Origin: Filosporella fistucella
Taxonomy: Eukaryota > Ascomycota > Leotiomycetes > Helotiales
Assembly: GCA_030077755.1 (NCBI GenBank)
Contig: JAQJZZ010000011.1
Location: 2,108,001 to 2,172,000 of the forward strand
Direction of reading: 5' to 3'
Length of the DNA stretch: 64,000 nt
Part shown: positions 11,342-23,401 of the stretch, one piece after another
Numbering within the stretch: position 1 is the stretch's first letter
How the letters are laid out: each line of letters begins with the position of its first letter
The notes under the pieces: model-generated
Database searches by the model: none
Told to the model about the DNA's origin: nothing
The model's input: only the letters and a program-made list of their open reading frames with translations
Made by a program: the position numbers and the translations under genes

Positions 11342-12333
11342 CTTTGCGATGGCGGGAGGAGAAGCTATCGACGGCTGCGGCTTTGCAGAAGAGGGAGAGG
11401 CGTCTTAAGACGATACGATATGAGACAGGATAGAAACGTGCAAAGAGAAAAGCAAATAAGAGGAAGAGAGATTTGGAAGCGGAACGGACATATCTCAGTT
11501 CTTAAGACAAGTACAAGACAAAAGTAAGATACCTTAGGTAGCTCGGCAACAGCACATGCGCCTCATTCATACTTTTTCGATTCGTCTCGTCGTTCGGATT
11601 TTGGAATCAGGCTGTAGATGACCGTGCAAGGGTATGAAGCGTATCCGTATTTTGGCAGCTGTGATTGCAGCGTGTGGCATGCTCAGATTGATAGCGGAGA
11701 CAAGGCGATTTTGTTGTTGGAGGAGGGGAATAGAAGGTGGGCTGTCGTTTAAATGAGCCTGCGATTGGTGCTTGGCGGGGTCTGGAAGCAAGAGAAGCTC
11801 GCTAACAGGATGTGCTAAACGATGGGCATGGGGAGTACAGTATGGAGTTTCGAGCCTGATTGTCCCATTGGGGCGTAGCACGAAGTATCACGGGGAACAG
11901 AGTAAGTCTTGTTGGAGAATGAGATTCATTAATCGAGATTAAAAATATTCTGAGCTTAGGAAGCTACTTCTGTTCAAAGATGCTTAAGTACTGAGCTACA
12001 GGCATCTTTCAGGTTTCACCAACGGAGATCATGTGACTGGAAGGAAATCACCCAAAACACTCCACAATAGGAACCTGTACGAAATAGAGGATGATTATCA
12101 ACAGTAATCTCCCGTAATGAGTGCATTTTATTGAATAGTCACCTCTCCTAATGTTTCCAACAACGTGAGGATATCAGGTTACTTTATACTTGTAGAATTT
12201 GTTGAAGGCTCGTCACGTTGAGAATTGTGACCGGGCCTTATGGTAGGGTATACTAAGGTACTACTTGGTGGGTGAGGAAGCAAGTACGGAGGATATCAAG
12301 CTTATTTCTCACCAAGGGTGAAGACGAATCTAG
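11342..12333. other. Intergenic region
   Basis: About 1 kb between the RTA1 promoter and the 3' end of the 779-residue gene. The 104-codon frame at 11567-11881 lacks any family signature. No repeat is seen. Confidence 0.4.
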
Positions 12334-14834
12334 CTACTCAGCATCACCTGTCTTCTGCAAAAGTTCAGGATACCATTGCTGCCCTAATGGCACTTTGATT
12401 AACGCCAAAGTCCATGCAAACATAGATCCGAGTAGGAACTTACCTTCCAAATTTTGCTCCATCTCATTCCGCAGATTCTGGTTTAACGCTCTAGCATCTT
12501 TCAAACACTTGTAGAGCACATCTACAGCGTCTTCGTGGTCCAGGACAGAGAATGGCTCGGTATCCTTGGGTAAAATCCCTCGATCTGGCCGTTGAACCAA
12601 ATATTCAGCAACTTCTCTGAGCCGTTGAGCAAGAGGGTTGATATCAAGTTCCGGCGCTGTAATAGCAAGAAATTCCGCTAATCCAACGACCTCCAGCTCG
12701 TCCAGCCTAGGTGGAGCCGAGGGAGGATTTTCAACCTCAATAATTTCGTTGCGTGTGCGAACCAAGGCGTAATTAATGTCGTGCGAGATCAGTTTGGACT
12801 GTGCCTGACGGTTCCACGAGCTGGACGCCTCTGTTTCCCAGCAGCTTCTTGAAGCTACGAGGACAGTCCAGCGGTTTGGGACTAAGTCGCGGACTTTTGG
12901 CCTGATAGTATAGTGAAGGTCCCATAGCGCGAAGCTTTCCGCTGGTATAGGGGATATCTTCGCCGAATGGAGGGTGGAGGTAGAAAGGGATTCTGGGGCA
13001 CTGGAGAAGCTGAAAAGTTGGGCTGATGAATAAATATCCACGTTTGGTTCTTCTGTAATGGTGCGGGCATAAGTGAGAAAGCCGGTGGCGAAGAGCTCAG
13101 GGCTGAGAAGGCTGTCGCCTAGATAGATAGAGTCTGTGTGAAAATGTTTGATGCCGTTCGAACAATTTTGATAACCAACGAGGATTTGCTGGATGGGAAA
13201 TACAGAGGAAGGTACTAAACTGACAGTATCAATAGATGCGCTTGTTTTTTCTGCGATATTTGGGAGCCAAAAGTTCTGGTTCAGGGCAGCTGAGTATGAG
13301 CCTGCGAAGACGACTTGCACCTTTGATAGAAAAGCTGGTTGAGCAAAAAGAGCTTCTAACAATTGCCAATCTGGCGTGTCGCTTTCGCGGAAAGGGCTTT
13401 GCATGAAGTATATCTTGCAAAGAGTTTCCGATCGTGAAAGTCCTGATATGAGCATAGACAGATTTCGAATATTGCTGCTACAAACACTGAGCGACGAGAT
13501 CTTTCCCAGGCTGGGTACATCTATCGCTGTTGAGATGGCTTCCGCGGAGAGATCACTCAGCTGTTCCAAGCCAAGATGCTCTCCATCATCAAATGCTAAT
13601 CGTAGAAGTAGTCCTGCTGAGCGGGTGCCTCCTAGCCAAGAGGTGTATCGCATTATGTTGGACCGTAGCATTTCCTTGAAGTTGGGAATTTCGCGGACAT
13701 CATCAAACATGGCAATGTCAAAATCATCGATGTCAATCGTACTTTGCTAAAATCACACCAACCAGAATTACTAACAGGTGATATGGGCTATGAAATGAGA
13801 TAGTCGAATGACACTATCCTTCATATAGACTTCTGAAAGATTAGAGTACCTGTCGGGACATGAGAAGTTGAGAGCTGGGGACTAAATCATGAAAAGTAAG
13901 TACTTACGAGTAGGCTCCTGATAGCCTGTTCATGCAATGAATATCTAGTCCCCTTAGACCAATCGACTTCTAGAGGAGCTACTTTGTCGTCCAAACCTAC
14001 AGGCCAGATAATTTCGAGAGCATCTGGATGAACAAGTGGTACTGAATCCAGTAGCTCGACCATAATGTCATGTTCCGGGATAATAGTTTGATTAGGGAAT
14101 TTGATCGTATATTCTGCTGCGGATATGACGACACGGTGCTGTTCTTTATCCACGACTCGGACAACGCCGCCCGATTCGAGCGCCCTACGATTTAGTCCAT
14201 CAAATGGTCCACTTTGCCTATATATATCTTCTTGAGAGGAAGCCCATTTCATCGGGGCCGAGTTAAAACCGACTATACCATACCGCACTCGATGTAATTC
14301 TGTGATATCAACAACAGCCATTCCCCATTCGACGATAGTAGCGTGGTAGATGGTACCTAGGGGCTCAGGAATTGCCTGGTAGCAAAACCCTGTTTGAGGA
14401 TCAAAAGCAACGCCTTGAAGCAGACACGCGCTGATAAAGGGAAATTCTCTGACGCTGGTATGGTCCCAGGGTGCATACTCTAGTCGTGGGGACTGGTATC
14501 CTCGGGTATTTTCTGGAAGCTTGACCAGCTCCGGATGGTATTCTTTGTGCCCTCCATCCCGCATATAATAACCCGCAGCGAGGGCCAGCTCAGCTCGGAT
14601 GGCAGGGTGATTTGTCTCATTCGTGAAGATAGTGATGATTCTTTGGCAAGCGGTGATGAGAGGGGACCCTTGCAGTGATCGGTGGTCCTCTTGATCTATT
14701 GGTGCTCTACTAGAGACTACGGCGATGGGACGGTGACGCCCAGCAATCTGTGCAACTACGAAGAAGACAAACGAGTAAGGCTGAATTGCTCCCGCGACTT
14801 GCCTCCAATATGGAGTAAATGGTACGGATGTCAT
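12334..14834 (-). CDS. Unrecognised 779-residue protein
   Basis: Two large exons (14834-13908 and 13746-12334) join in phase 0 across a 161-nt intron (GTAAGT...TTTTAG), giving ...SLL-QSTIDIDDF.... I do not recognise the family. The first 310 residues begin with a possible membrane or signal-like stretch (SFVFFVVAQIAG) and then read as a soluble mixed domain, rich in Trp, Tyr and His (YAPWDHTSVREFPF, IVEWGMAVVDITELHRVRYG). The C-terminal 470 residues have leucine-spaced segments (SLGKISSLSVCSSNIRNLSM) that resemble an irregular leucine-rich repeat, then a helical end. No catalytic motif is evident. The two halves could in principle be separate genes, but the clean splice and absence of a good internal promoter favour one. 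Confidence 0.65.
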
Positions 14835-15352
14835 AGCATAAGGATGGAAGCTGAAGGGATAAGCTGAATCTTATGGATGAGTGGCGCGCCATATCTGGGA
14901 AGATGAAAGGAGCCGAAGATAAGGTCGAGGAGCAAAATCGGCAGCCTAAACGCTGACGTTCGTTTAAAGCCTATTGGTATTTGCTCTAGGTATGCTCGGT
15001 ACCTACTTGAGGGTACCTTGCAAGTCATTAATTAGGCTCCTGGTTTTATCGATAATCGACAATTTCAAAAGCCTACTTATTGAAATATATCTAATAAATC
15101 AATAAAAGTAAGGATAGTACAAATGCCCGGTAAGAAAGTAGAGCTTTTCAGTAGTATATGATTCTTACTTTGAATCTCTCTATTATACAGAGTTATGGTA
15201 TGTAAAACTTGGAGGGAGTTAGGTGGCAAGTCAAGGTTCGATTGATTTAGCAGGTCGGGTTTAGTGTGCCATTTATGGATTCAATTGGCAGTTAGGCTGG
15301 GTGGGTACCTACCTCAAGGCGCAATTGGTATTAGGTTGAATTCCGATCTACC
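14835..15352. other. Divergent promoter region
   Basis: A 518-bp AT-rich region between the 779-residue gene (minus) and the RapZ-like gene (plus). No motif stands out. Confidence 0.4.
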
Positions 15353-16057
15353 ATGGCAACGACTTTTCCATCCCAAGTTCAAGATTCTGACTCTACACTC
15401 CAGGACATCGAGAGAAATTCCAACCTTCCAGCTTATGCTCGAAATGTTCTTCCCGAAGTCAGACTCCCTAGCCTAACTCTTATCTCACACGGACACTCAC
15501 CACCACTGAACCCACCCCCGCATCTAAAATTCGATGTTAGGAATCTTCCGAACCCACCGAAACATATCAGAGATGCTTATAACGGGACCTCGAGACGATT
15601 ACAGGAGTGGATGGAATCTGATGAGAGATTTATTGAGAGGAGAGATGCTATCAAGCTGGAAATCGAGCGGGAGATGAGAAGGATCACGGGACAGCATGAG
15701 AAGGAGGATGGGTTTGAAGTCGGCGATAACGAAGAAGAGATGAAAGGGATGAAAGAGGAGGAAAGAATGGACATAAGTGAAGATGAAAGCGACGAGGACG
15801 AAGATCATGATGAGCAATCGAGCGTAGGAACACACGATGATCAGTCCAAGCTCCGAGTCGGCATTGTCTGTGCTATGGGACGGCACAGGAGTGTCGCAAT
15901 GGTGGAAACACTTGCAAAGCTCTCTTGGCCTGGATGGGAAGTTATTGTTGAACATAGAGATATGCTGAAGAAACGTGGGACTAGTAAGAAAGATGGCGGA
16001 AAACGGAGTCGAGGAACCAGAGGAGGTGGGATTGACTCGTGTTTTGATGATGAATGA
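15353..16057 (+). CDS. RapZ C-terminal-domain-like protein
   Basis: A single exon of 234 residues. Two blocks recall the C-terminal domain of bacterial RapZ/YvcJ: FDVRNLPNPP at residues 60-69 (bacterial FDVR-LPNP) and GIVCAMGRHRSVAMVETLAK at 170-189 (bacterial G-C-GG-HRSV). They are followed by HRDMLKKR at 201-208. The N-terminal Walker-type ATPase half of RapZ is absent. Between the blocks lies a roughly 90-residue insert that is strongly charged: a basic and acidic helix, then a Glu/Asp run at about 117-155. In bacteria this domain binds small RNA and glucosamine-6-phosphate; in fungi the role is not established to my knowledge. The C-terminus is Lys/Arg/Gly-rich (GGKRSRGTRGGG), compatible with RNA binding or nuclear import. 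Confidence 0.78.
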   Translation: MATTFPSQVQDSDSTLQDIERNSNLPAYARNVLPEVRLPSLTLISHGHSPPLNPPPHLKFDVRNLPNPPKHIRDAYNGTSRRLQEWMESDERFIERRDAIKLEIEREMRRITGQHEKEDGFEVGDNEEEMKGMKEEERMDISEDESDEDEDHDEQSSVGTHDDQSKLRVGIVCAMGRHRSVAMVETLAKLSWPGWEVIVEHRDMLKKRGTSKKDGGKRSRGTRGGGIDSCFDDE

Positions 16058-17504
16058 GCAATTTGGCATCATAAGAAGAATCTCAGGGTCCGGAGAAATT
16101 GCCAGATATCGGCGAACACAAATTCTTGAAGACATAGTTATACCAAATGACCATGATGATATTATTATGCTATTTGAAAGCTGGAAGCGAATGGCTTCAA
16201 TCACTTAAACATTTCTCTGTACTTGAAGGAGAGTTCTTTCGTGTCCCATACTTCGCCAAAGCATGTCATTAAATTTACAAAGGGTCGGGGTTCCAGGCTC
16301 CTATTGAATTCGGTGAAGTTTCCTTTTGGGTTGAGCTGGCTGGTTGGGCATTGGTCCCAGCCCAACCAATCCGCAGTGAATAGATTCAGGGACGCGAAAC
16401 GGCTGAAGTATTGACAAGATATTCCGTCGTCCCTATATATTGACTGATCTCTGAGAATATAGTAGTTTGCACCTCTGAAGTACGCATTCTCTACTGGCAG
16501 GCTAAACTTGATGGAATATAAGATGCCTTCATCGCTCGCATCTCTACGAAATAATCAGCAAGCCGAGGGTGCGCTGCTACCTCAGCTTGCAGCTTGACCT
16601 TGGTCAGAAAAGATACATAGGTACCTATGCATCTTATGTATATCACTTTCAACGTTTCTGGACTGGGGAAGCACATCGCATTCCGAATTTGAGGCTGGAA
16701 TAATACTTATATGAGCTTTGTGTTGGGAGATATCCAAGTATCTCAAACTACGAGGTATTGCAAGCGAGAGGGGTTACTGACACAGAGGCTGAGATATCGG
16801 TCCTCTAAGCTCCAGGGCTATTCTTATATGTATTATACTAGGTCTGACGATTAGACACAGTACAAACTTTCATTTCTGTTGCTATTAGCCTTGTTCTACT
16901 CATATCACTCATAAGTGGAGGTTCCTCGAGAAACAACGTCAATTGACATTGACGAATCATTGCATCACATAGCTCTTCAAATGTTTTCGAAACTCTATAC
17001 CATCATAGCATGAATCAAGCCAACTAAAAGCATTCGACAGGCTACAAAGGATCACCAAAGAAATAATTATCATACAGAAGCACATGTCACGTGTTCCAAA
17101 TGTATACCCTCAATAGCCTATACGATGATCCAACCAAGATCTGCATTCCCAGGATGAGTAATTAATTGGTCTTACTTGAACAGCTCAAGTTCGAGTCGTA
17201 CCATCTCATTTTCCAAGGAAATTATTGTCGTACAGTAAAAAGTAATTTACCTGACGTAAGTGGTACCGTACATCCTTTCGGATATCGAACTCGGGGAAGG
17301 TGCCGAGTGATACAAGGTGGTGTTATAAATCCTACCTGACACCAAGTGGATTCAAACAACTCGATACCAGTCTTTCAAGACCTCAAAACAGACAGCTTGA
17401 GTGATCGATTGCTCGCTTTCATGAGATACACATCCATCCTCAACCTCCGTACTTTCCGATCGGTCACCTAGTTAAAACAACTCCCAAATATTCATCGTTC
17501 CAAA
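16058..17504. other. Gene-free intergenic region
   Basis: About 1.45 kb with no open frame of interest. It is moderately AT-rich and should hold the 3' end of the RapZ-like gene and the promoter of the MDR enzyme. Confidence 0.4.
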
Positions 17505-18691
17505 ATGGCTCTTCCAGAAACAATGAAAGCAATCATAATCACCACCCCAAACACATCACCAACACTACTCTCAGCATCCTCCTCTAAATCCCGCTCTGAA
17601 ACAGCTCAAACAACTTACACCACGCCTACTCCATCCGTCCTCGCTCTCGTCCCTCTTCCCCTTCCCACCCCCTCAAAAACAGAACTTCTCATCCGTCTAA
17701 CAGCTATATCTATCACTCCCCTCGAACTTACATGGCCGATTCCAGAAGGAGCGCCCGAACCAAGAATCCCTTGTCATGATGTAGCGGGTGTTATTGAGCG
17801 AGCGCCTGAGGGAAGTAGGTTCAAAGTGGGGGAGAGGGTGTTTGGATGGTTACCCTGGGAGGGACAAGGTGGATTGGCTGAGTTTGTGAGTGTAGAGGAG
17901 AAGGTATGTCATTATGTTTGTGTTGCATTCTTTCTTTTTAAATTATGTCACTAGTGAATTTCACTCTGTTCCAGTGAATTTTTTCGAGATTTTTGGAAGA
18001 TAGAGGATACTAACAAACTCAGTACCTCTCAAAAATCCCCTTCGGAGTACACGACACAGAGATCTCCACTCTCCCGGTCGCAGGTTTGACAGCCTACCAA
18101 GCCATCCACAAATTTCCCCTCAAGAAGGGAATGACAGTTCTTCTCACCGGCGCTACAGGTTCCGTCGGTCAACTCATTCTACAACTTCTTGTTCCGTTAG
18201 ACGTAAACATCATCACTATCGGCGGCACAGGATTCGGAAAACTGAAAAATGTTGGAGGGGAGAATTTGAAGTTATGTCTAGGCTATAAGACAACTCCTGA
18301 TTGGCCAGAGAATATCACAAAATATGTAGGGGAGGAGGGAGGCGTAGATGTAGTGATAGATTGTATCGGCGGCTCTGTTCTCGAAAAATGCTACGCCCTT
18401 GTTAAGAAAGGTGGTACGGTCGTCACAATAGGATCTCCTCCTCCTTCGTGGGCGACAGTGGGAGAGGAGGGTTGGGAAACAATGGTGGAAGATGGGATTA
18501 GGAAATACTTCTTCATCTATGAGTTTGAAGAGGGCGTTTTAGGAGAGTTGGCGAATATGATGCAGGAAGGGAAAATTAAGAGAGCTGTCGGGCTAGTGGT
18601 GGACGGCTTAACGGAGGAAGGGGTTAGGGAGGGATGGGAGAAGGGTTTGAACGGGGGTTTGGAGGGAAGTGTGGTAGTGAAGGTTTCGTAA
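17505..18691 (+). CDS. MDR-superfamily quinone oxidoreductase/enoyl reductase-like enzyme
   Basis: Two exons (17505-17903 and 18023-18691) around a 119-nt intron with a GATACTAAC branch site give 355 residues. The GroES-like N-terminal domain has PCHDVAGVIERAP and GERVFGWLPWEGQGGLAEFV. The Rossmann half has the nucleotide loop TGATGSVGQLILQLL, which is AxGxxG-like and typical of NADPH quinone reductases. Zinc-binding cysteines of true alcohol dehydrogenases are absent, so a zinc-independent medium-chain reductase is likely. The late loop GSPPPSW and the strand VDVVIDCIGG fit the superfamily. The substrate is unknown. The start was chosen at the ATG at 17505; the first 40 residues are Thr/Ser-rich and variable. 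Confidence 0.86.
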
Positions 18692-18862
18692 AGGAGGAAG
18701 TGATTAAGGGAACGCCCGAAAGAAATTCCGTCAAAGTAGGTAGGTATTTTAATGGAGTTGCGACGATTTTCCAAACTGCAAACTGCAACGAAATCTCAAA
18801 AATGATTTAATAACAAACCCCCATATCTTTATCAACATTGTCTGTAGGTTCCAAAAGCACCC

Positions 18863-20751
18863 CTAGTCTCCTCCTACGACTTCTTCCTTCTCCTTCCTAA
18901 ACAAATCATCCTCGCTCCCCAAGGTCCCACCAAACCCATTTCCTAGCCCTAGATCCCCCTCCTCATCCCCCTCACTAATTCTCCCACCCATCGCAACACC
19001 AATTCCTCCGCCTGCACTCTTCTCTCCACCCTCCAGACTAACCACCTCCCTTAACCCAAACTCCGTTTCCACTGTCACAACCCCGACGGGCAAACTATTA
19101 ATCCTCTCCAAAGTACACTCATCCTTCTCCGCCTTGGCCGTAACCAGTGTTGTGATGCCGGGTTTATTCGTCCAATGGACATCGCTCTCTAGATACTCGC
19201 GGTCGTCTTCGTGGGAATAGGGGTAGGGAAGTGGGTTTGAGAGATGTAGATGGGGAGGACGTTTAGGAGAGAGGGTGTGTGGGGAGTGAACTTGGGGAGT
19301 AGTTTGGAGGAATCCGATAGTGGAGGCGTTGTCTTTCGATGTTATCCAGTGGAGCACTAGGACTGAAAAGAGGACTGTTTGGTGATTGTCAGTATAAGGC
19401 TGGGTATGGGCTAGAAGAACACACGGGGGCGAAGGGAGGAAAGAGAGACGTACTATCGATGTTACAACACATAAGACAAATCCAGCCTGGCTCACCGTTC
19501 AAGACCATGACCATCGTAAGGTTGCTAATTTCTGTTAGTACGAATGATGGAGAGAACAGGAACAGGAGGATACTTACACGACGCTTGATACCAGAGTGCA
19601 ACAGCTTCCTATGAAAGTTCTGAGAGCAACGGATCGGACTTGCGAATTAGGATTGGTTTTGTAGGAATATGTTGCTTTGACTCATTAGTAGACTTTACAG
19701 AGGTCAGCTATCTGACTTACATCGAAGTGGTATGAGGAAGAGGGTTGTGAGGTAGACCTGGAGCCGTTAAAACAATCTAGTGTGAGTGGGGGAGTGGTGG
19801 ACTATACGTTGACTAGAATGTCAAATCCGATGAGAGGAATCATCGCAACTCTCTTCATGCCGATTCTACATGTTTTATTGTCGTAAATTGCGAAGCGGCT
19901 AAGTATTGTCAGTGAACATCATGGAAGTATGGTTCAGGCTTGATGGTAAAAGCCCATGTATACCCCTCAGATCTAGTGCGAGGTATTTAGGTGAGAGGAA
20001 ATTGGTATTATATGCTCACAAGTAGAAATTCAATGCAATCACAACCATGTATGGGACTAACGTGGATATTAGTCTCTTCAGCATGAAGCATTTCTTGTGA
20101 AGGATACGCACACAACATCCCAAATGAGTTGAACAGATAGAGCTTATCTTTAAGTCTTGGCTTCGAGTTTGGCTTGATTAAATACTAATTAGAAGTCAGG
20201 AAGTATCGACATGAAGGTGGAGACCATGACTGACAGCTCTTTCGACTAGAAAGTAGTATATGAACTTGATTCATCAGTCAAATCCCATGTTACTTGCTTG
20301 ATTTCCAACATACCACCTGCATATTAAGTCAGCAGATTTCTGCTTTCCAAAAAATCGAGGTCTCGTACTTTGGTAGTCATATAACATCCTAAACACAGTA
20401 ATATGGCCTTCCCACATATTCCCTTCGAAGAATTGACATCGTATGCATTTGAGATTATTGCCGTTCCCCAGACAAATGCAACAGAATCGATGTATATGAT
20501 GAGAATCACTGGAAATGATGGTGAATAATCATCAAAAATACTTCTGGACATACGTACACCAACAGACCAAAGGAAGTCTTGACCAGTCTCGAACATTCAA
20601 CACTCGACGAGCTGTCCAGCTTAGCGATACTCCCAGATATCGACAAGAGAAAGAGCCCACATAGACAGATGGACAAAACACCAGTAGAGAACAATCCAAT
20701 AATAACCGATACGATTTTCCCAGCTTTCGTCTCCTGAAGAGTCTCCCCCAT
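18863..20751 (-). CDS. Multi-exon seven-TM receptor-like membrane protein
   Basis: Reading the minus strand and splicing short introns gives a chain of hydrophobic segments. TM1 (IVSVIIGLFSTGVLSICLCG) is in an exon from 20751. The exon 20508-20369 has IYIDSVAFVWGTAII and ICGKAILLCLGCYMTTK. A short exon from 20264 carries FIYYFLVERA, then come RLKDKLYLFNSFGML, LVPYMVVIALNFY, MKRVAMIPLIGFDILVN, SVALRTFIGSCCTLVSS-VVNLTMVMVLNGEPGWICLMCCNID and ILFSVLVLHWITSKDN. A roughly 130-residue hydrophilic tail, rich in Glu/Gly at its end, stops at 18863. The pattern of about seven helices plus a cytosolic tail matches a fungal membrane family sometimes annotated as GPCR-like. The exon 1/2 junction is uncertain: no strong donor gives the right phase. 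Ligand and signalling are unknown. Confidence 0.6.
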
Positions 20752-22348
20752 AACTGATCTTCGTAAGGAAGTTCACCAAAAAATCTCTGTAACGCTGGGT
20801 TGATGTAAAAGCATGGAAATCGAGTCGGTCAGCTTAAGATGGGGCTCAGATGTACAGATAAGGACCCCGGAATTCCATCAGAGTGGGCACCTGCAGCATC
20901 TTAACTCCAATCTCTGGACAAAGCCACGGCTGAGTTGACAGAATCCATTGTGCGACCTTCCGTACCGATAACTAACCGAAGGCAATTTGTAGGCTGGTAC
21001 TCAACAGACACCCAGCACCATGGGACGATGCGGGAGAGATGCACCTTGACATCGGGGAAATGAAAAGCAAAACCGTCTGGGTAGCTGCACAAACCCATTT
21101 TTGAAGGCCCAAATACTATTTGTGGAGAGCTTATAATGAAGAGCCCCGCCTGGGAAGTCCATCACACTGCATACAATGCCGTCATCGAAACATTTTACTC
21201 CTCAGTTTGATTGGGTCGTTGGACAGACTCGAAGGTTTGGCGTTGAGTTGCGTTACACAAACGTCGGAATGTTGCTGCCATAATAGCTGGAGAGCGAGAA
21301 CATCAATCACAGTTCCGGACATATATTGAGTCTGGGTATGCCGCTTGATACACAACAGCATGGATGGTGCAGAAGGAGAATAAGTGGTCACAGTGTTTCC
21401 GCCTGCAGTGCTAGGATCGCCTCTGGTGATCACCGCGAGAAGCAACAATTTGTCAAAGACTTCTGTAACTGCGAATGAGGTGCTGAAAGCCTCTGTCGAT
21501 CTTGATCATGATCTGGTATCTGATAAAATGTGGGGATGATCGCCAGTTGGCGGGATGGTTCCCGAATGCAGCCACAGTAAGCCACTAGTACTTGATATAT
21601 GCTTTTTCTGACTTCAATCAACAAAACTGACAGAAAAGAGGGGATTGTCAATTAGATGAGGGAGGCATAATAAGAATATGGGGCACTCTGCAAGAAAATG
21701 CAACCTGCAGCGAAAACCGGGTTGTGATCTTCCTTAGCTGCGAAGCGTCTTCGGTGAGCACTCTTGGATATCGAATTCTCTCGGGTTACGTCCCATTTAA
21801 GCATGCTTGGCATATTGACTGGGCAAACAGATGAACGTCGCGGAGAGTCAGAGAGACGCTCAAGGAGAGGGAGCTGGAGGCAGTTAAATAATGTGTAACA
21901 GAGAGCAAAGCTGCTGAAAACGTCAATCGACGATCGAGTGCGTTCTCAGGAAAAGCTGTATCACTTAGAAGCGCCTGTAATTGCTTCTTGTATGTATGTG
22001 TTGGTCTTGATGTCGTGTCATTGGGCATTAACCTTGTACTGTACTTGTGTTTGTTGGTGTTGTCGTACAGGTTTGTGAAGGAGGAGGAAGGAAGTTGGAA
22101 GCGAGCGTGGAGGGAGGACCAGAAACCTTGATTGCTGGTGCCTGCACGTGATTGGTACCAAGTAGCTTTTCACATCTTGATGCTAAACATATGGTGGACT
22201 GTTTCCATTTCATTCTTCTATATCACCCTGTATCCAGATCCAATTATACAACTAGAAAATCTATACTCCAAACTCCAAAGCCCCATCCTACAAGTCTTCA
22301 TCCTCCTCGTTCCTCATTATCTTACTCACATTACCCCGCCACCCCCTT
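20752..22348. other. Intergenic region
   Basis: A 1.6-kb stretch between the 7TM gene promoter (right of 20751) and the 3' end of the second RTA1 gene. An 80-codon minus-strand ATG frame (21786-22028) is Ser/Leu-rich without a domain, and I do not call it. Confidence 0.4.
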
Positions 22349-23401
22349 TCAAACTTGGCTATACGACCCCATCTTCCTCATTTCAATTTGTAAATTTGAA
22401 GCTTTCTTCTCTTCCTTCTCCAATCGCTTCGCCTCCTTCTTTGCCTTCTTCGCAGCCTTCTTCTCCTTCCTCGTGGGTCCTTTGGGAAATTCGCTACCCT
22501 CTCCCACAAGAATACGTCCAGGATGTACAATATTGAACAGCACAAGTCCAATGAACATTGGTAGTGCGTCTAGAACCATGAAATAAACTTCGTGGAAAGG
22601 AATCGGGTTCTTGGCTGGGTCGAGACCGGATGCAAACTCGACTAGGCGGAAGATGATTCGGATGGTGATGAGAAAGAGAACTGCAAACATTACATAAAGC
22701 AATCCTCTCCAGTTTGTAGGTCGCGCATCAAGGATCTGCGTTCCAGCTCCACTTCTCTCTTGTGCTTTCATGATGAGCATGAATTTTGTTGCGAGAACCG
22801 TGAAGAGGATGATACAAGCTTCTTGAAAGCCAATTCCTCCCATATAGATATGGATACCGAGCATTGCATTCGAAGACCCAGGAGAAATCATAACACCACC
22901 TCCAACTTGTGTAAGGAATGATGCGACATCAAGCCAGACGAAAATCTTAGCGATCTGAATGCCTTTGATGCCGAAAACCTTCTGCTCGGGAACAAAAAAG
23001 TATATCATTCGTCCCATCACCATGTACACGAATGCGTTTACCCACATCGGCGCCAGGAGAACGAGTAATTGTGATATAAACGCGAGTGGTACACTCTGTT
23101 GATTCTTCGTCGACGCAGTGCGGATACTGAAACTGGCAAATTCCCAGAGCGCGCCCATGATGAGGACCCAACAGAAGCGTTTTTTGTAGTTGAAAGCTTG
23201 GTAGATATGCACAAAAGCGGTGATACCGAAGACAATCGCAAAGATGAGAGCAGCAGTAAAGGAGGGGTAGAAATTGTAATTGGCATCGCAAGCCCATTCG
23301 GGCACATAGCCGTTTTTGTCAGGCGTAACACGAATACATGTAGCCGTCGAGGTAGCGGTACTCGATGTCGAAGTGCTGGTGAAGGAGGTAGTGGTAGACA
23401 T
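22349..23401 (-). CDS. RTA1-family seven-TM membrane protein (second copy)
   Basis: An intronless gene of 350 residues from the ATG at 23401; the open frame upstream begins at a non-ATG codon. A Thr/Ser-rich N-terminus (residues 1-20) precedes CIRVTPDKNGYVPEWACDAN and seven membrane segments with RTA1 features: YNFYPSFTAAL, FGITAFVHIYQAF, FASFSIRTAST, LLAPMWVNAFVYMVMGRMIYF, FLTQVGGGVM and RIIFRLVEFASG. The C-terminal tail of about 40 residues is an uninterrupted charged helix (KKAAKKAKKEAKRLEKEE). The protein probably moves or senses lipids or lipophilic toxins, by family; the substrate is unknown. Unlike the first RTA1 copy it has no introns and only low motif identity to it, so the two are not a recent duplication. 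A three-unit tandem repeat lies 335-625 bp upstream. Confidence 0.9.
   Translation of the reverse strand: MSTTTSFTSTSTSSTATSTATCIRVTPDKNGYVPEWACDANYNFYPSFTAALIFAIVFGITAFVHIYQAFNYKKRFCWVLIMGALWEFASFSIRTASTKNQQSVPLAFISQLLVLLAPMWVNAFVYMVMGRMIYFFVPEQKVFGIKGIQIAKIFVWLDVASFLTQVGGGVMISPGSSNAMLGIHIYMGGIGFQEACIILFTVLATKFMLIMKAQERSGAGTQILDARPTNWRGLLYVMFAVLFLITIRIIFRLVEFASGLDPAKNPIPFHEVYFMVLDALPMFIGLVLFNIVHPGRILVGEGSEFPKGPTRKEKKAAKKAKKEAKRLEKEEKKASNLQIEMRKMGSYSQV

Noticed and set aside
13747..13907. An additional small exon within the 161-nt intron of the 779-residue gene
   Set aside because: Splitting this interval needs introns of about 34 nt or shorter; a single 161-nt intron joins both exons in phase 0 without a stop.
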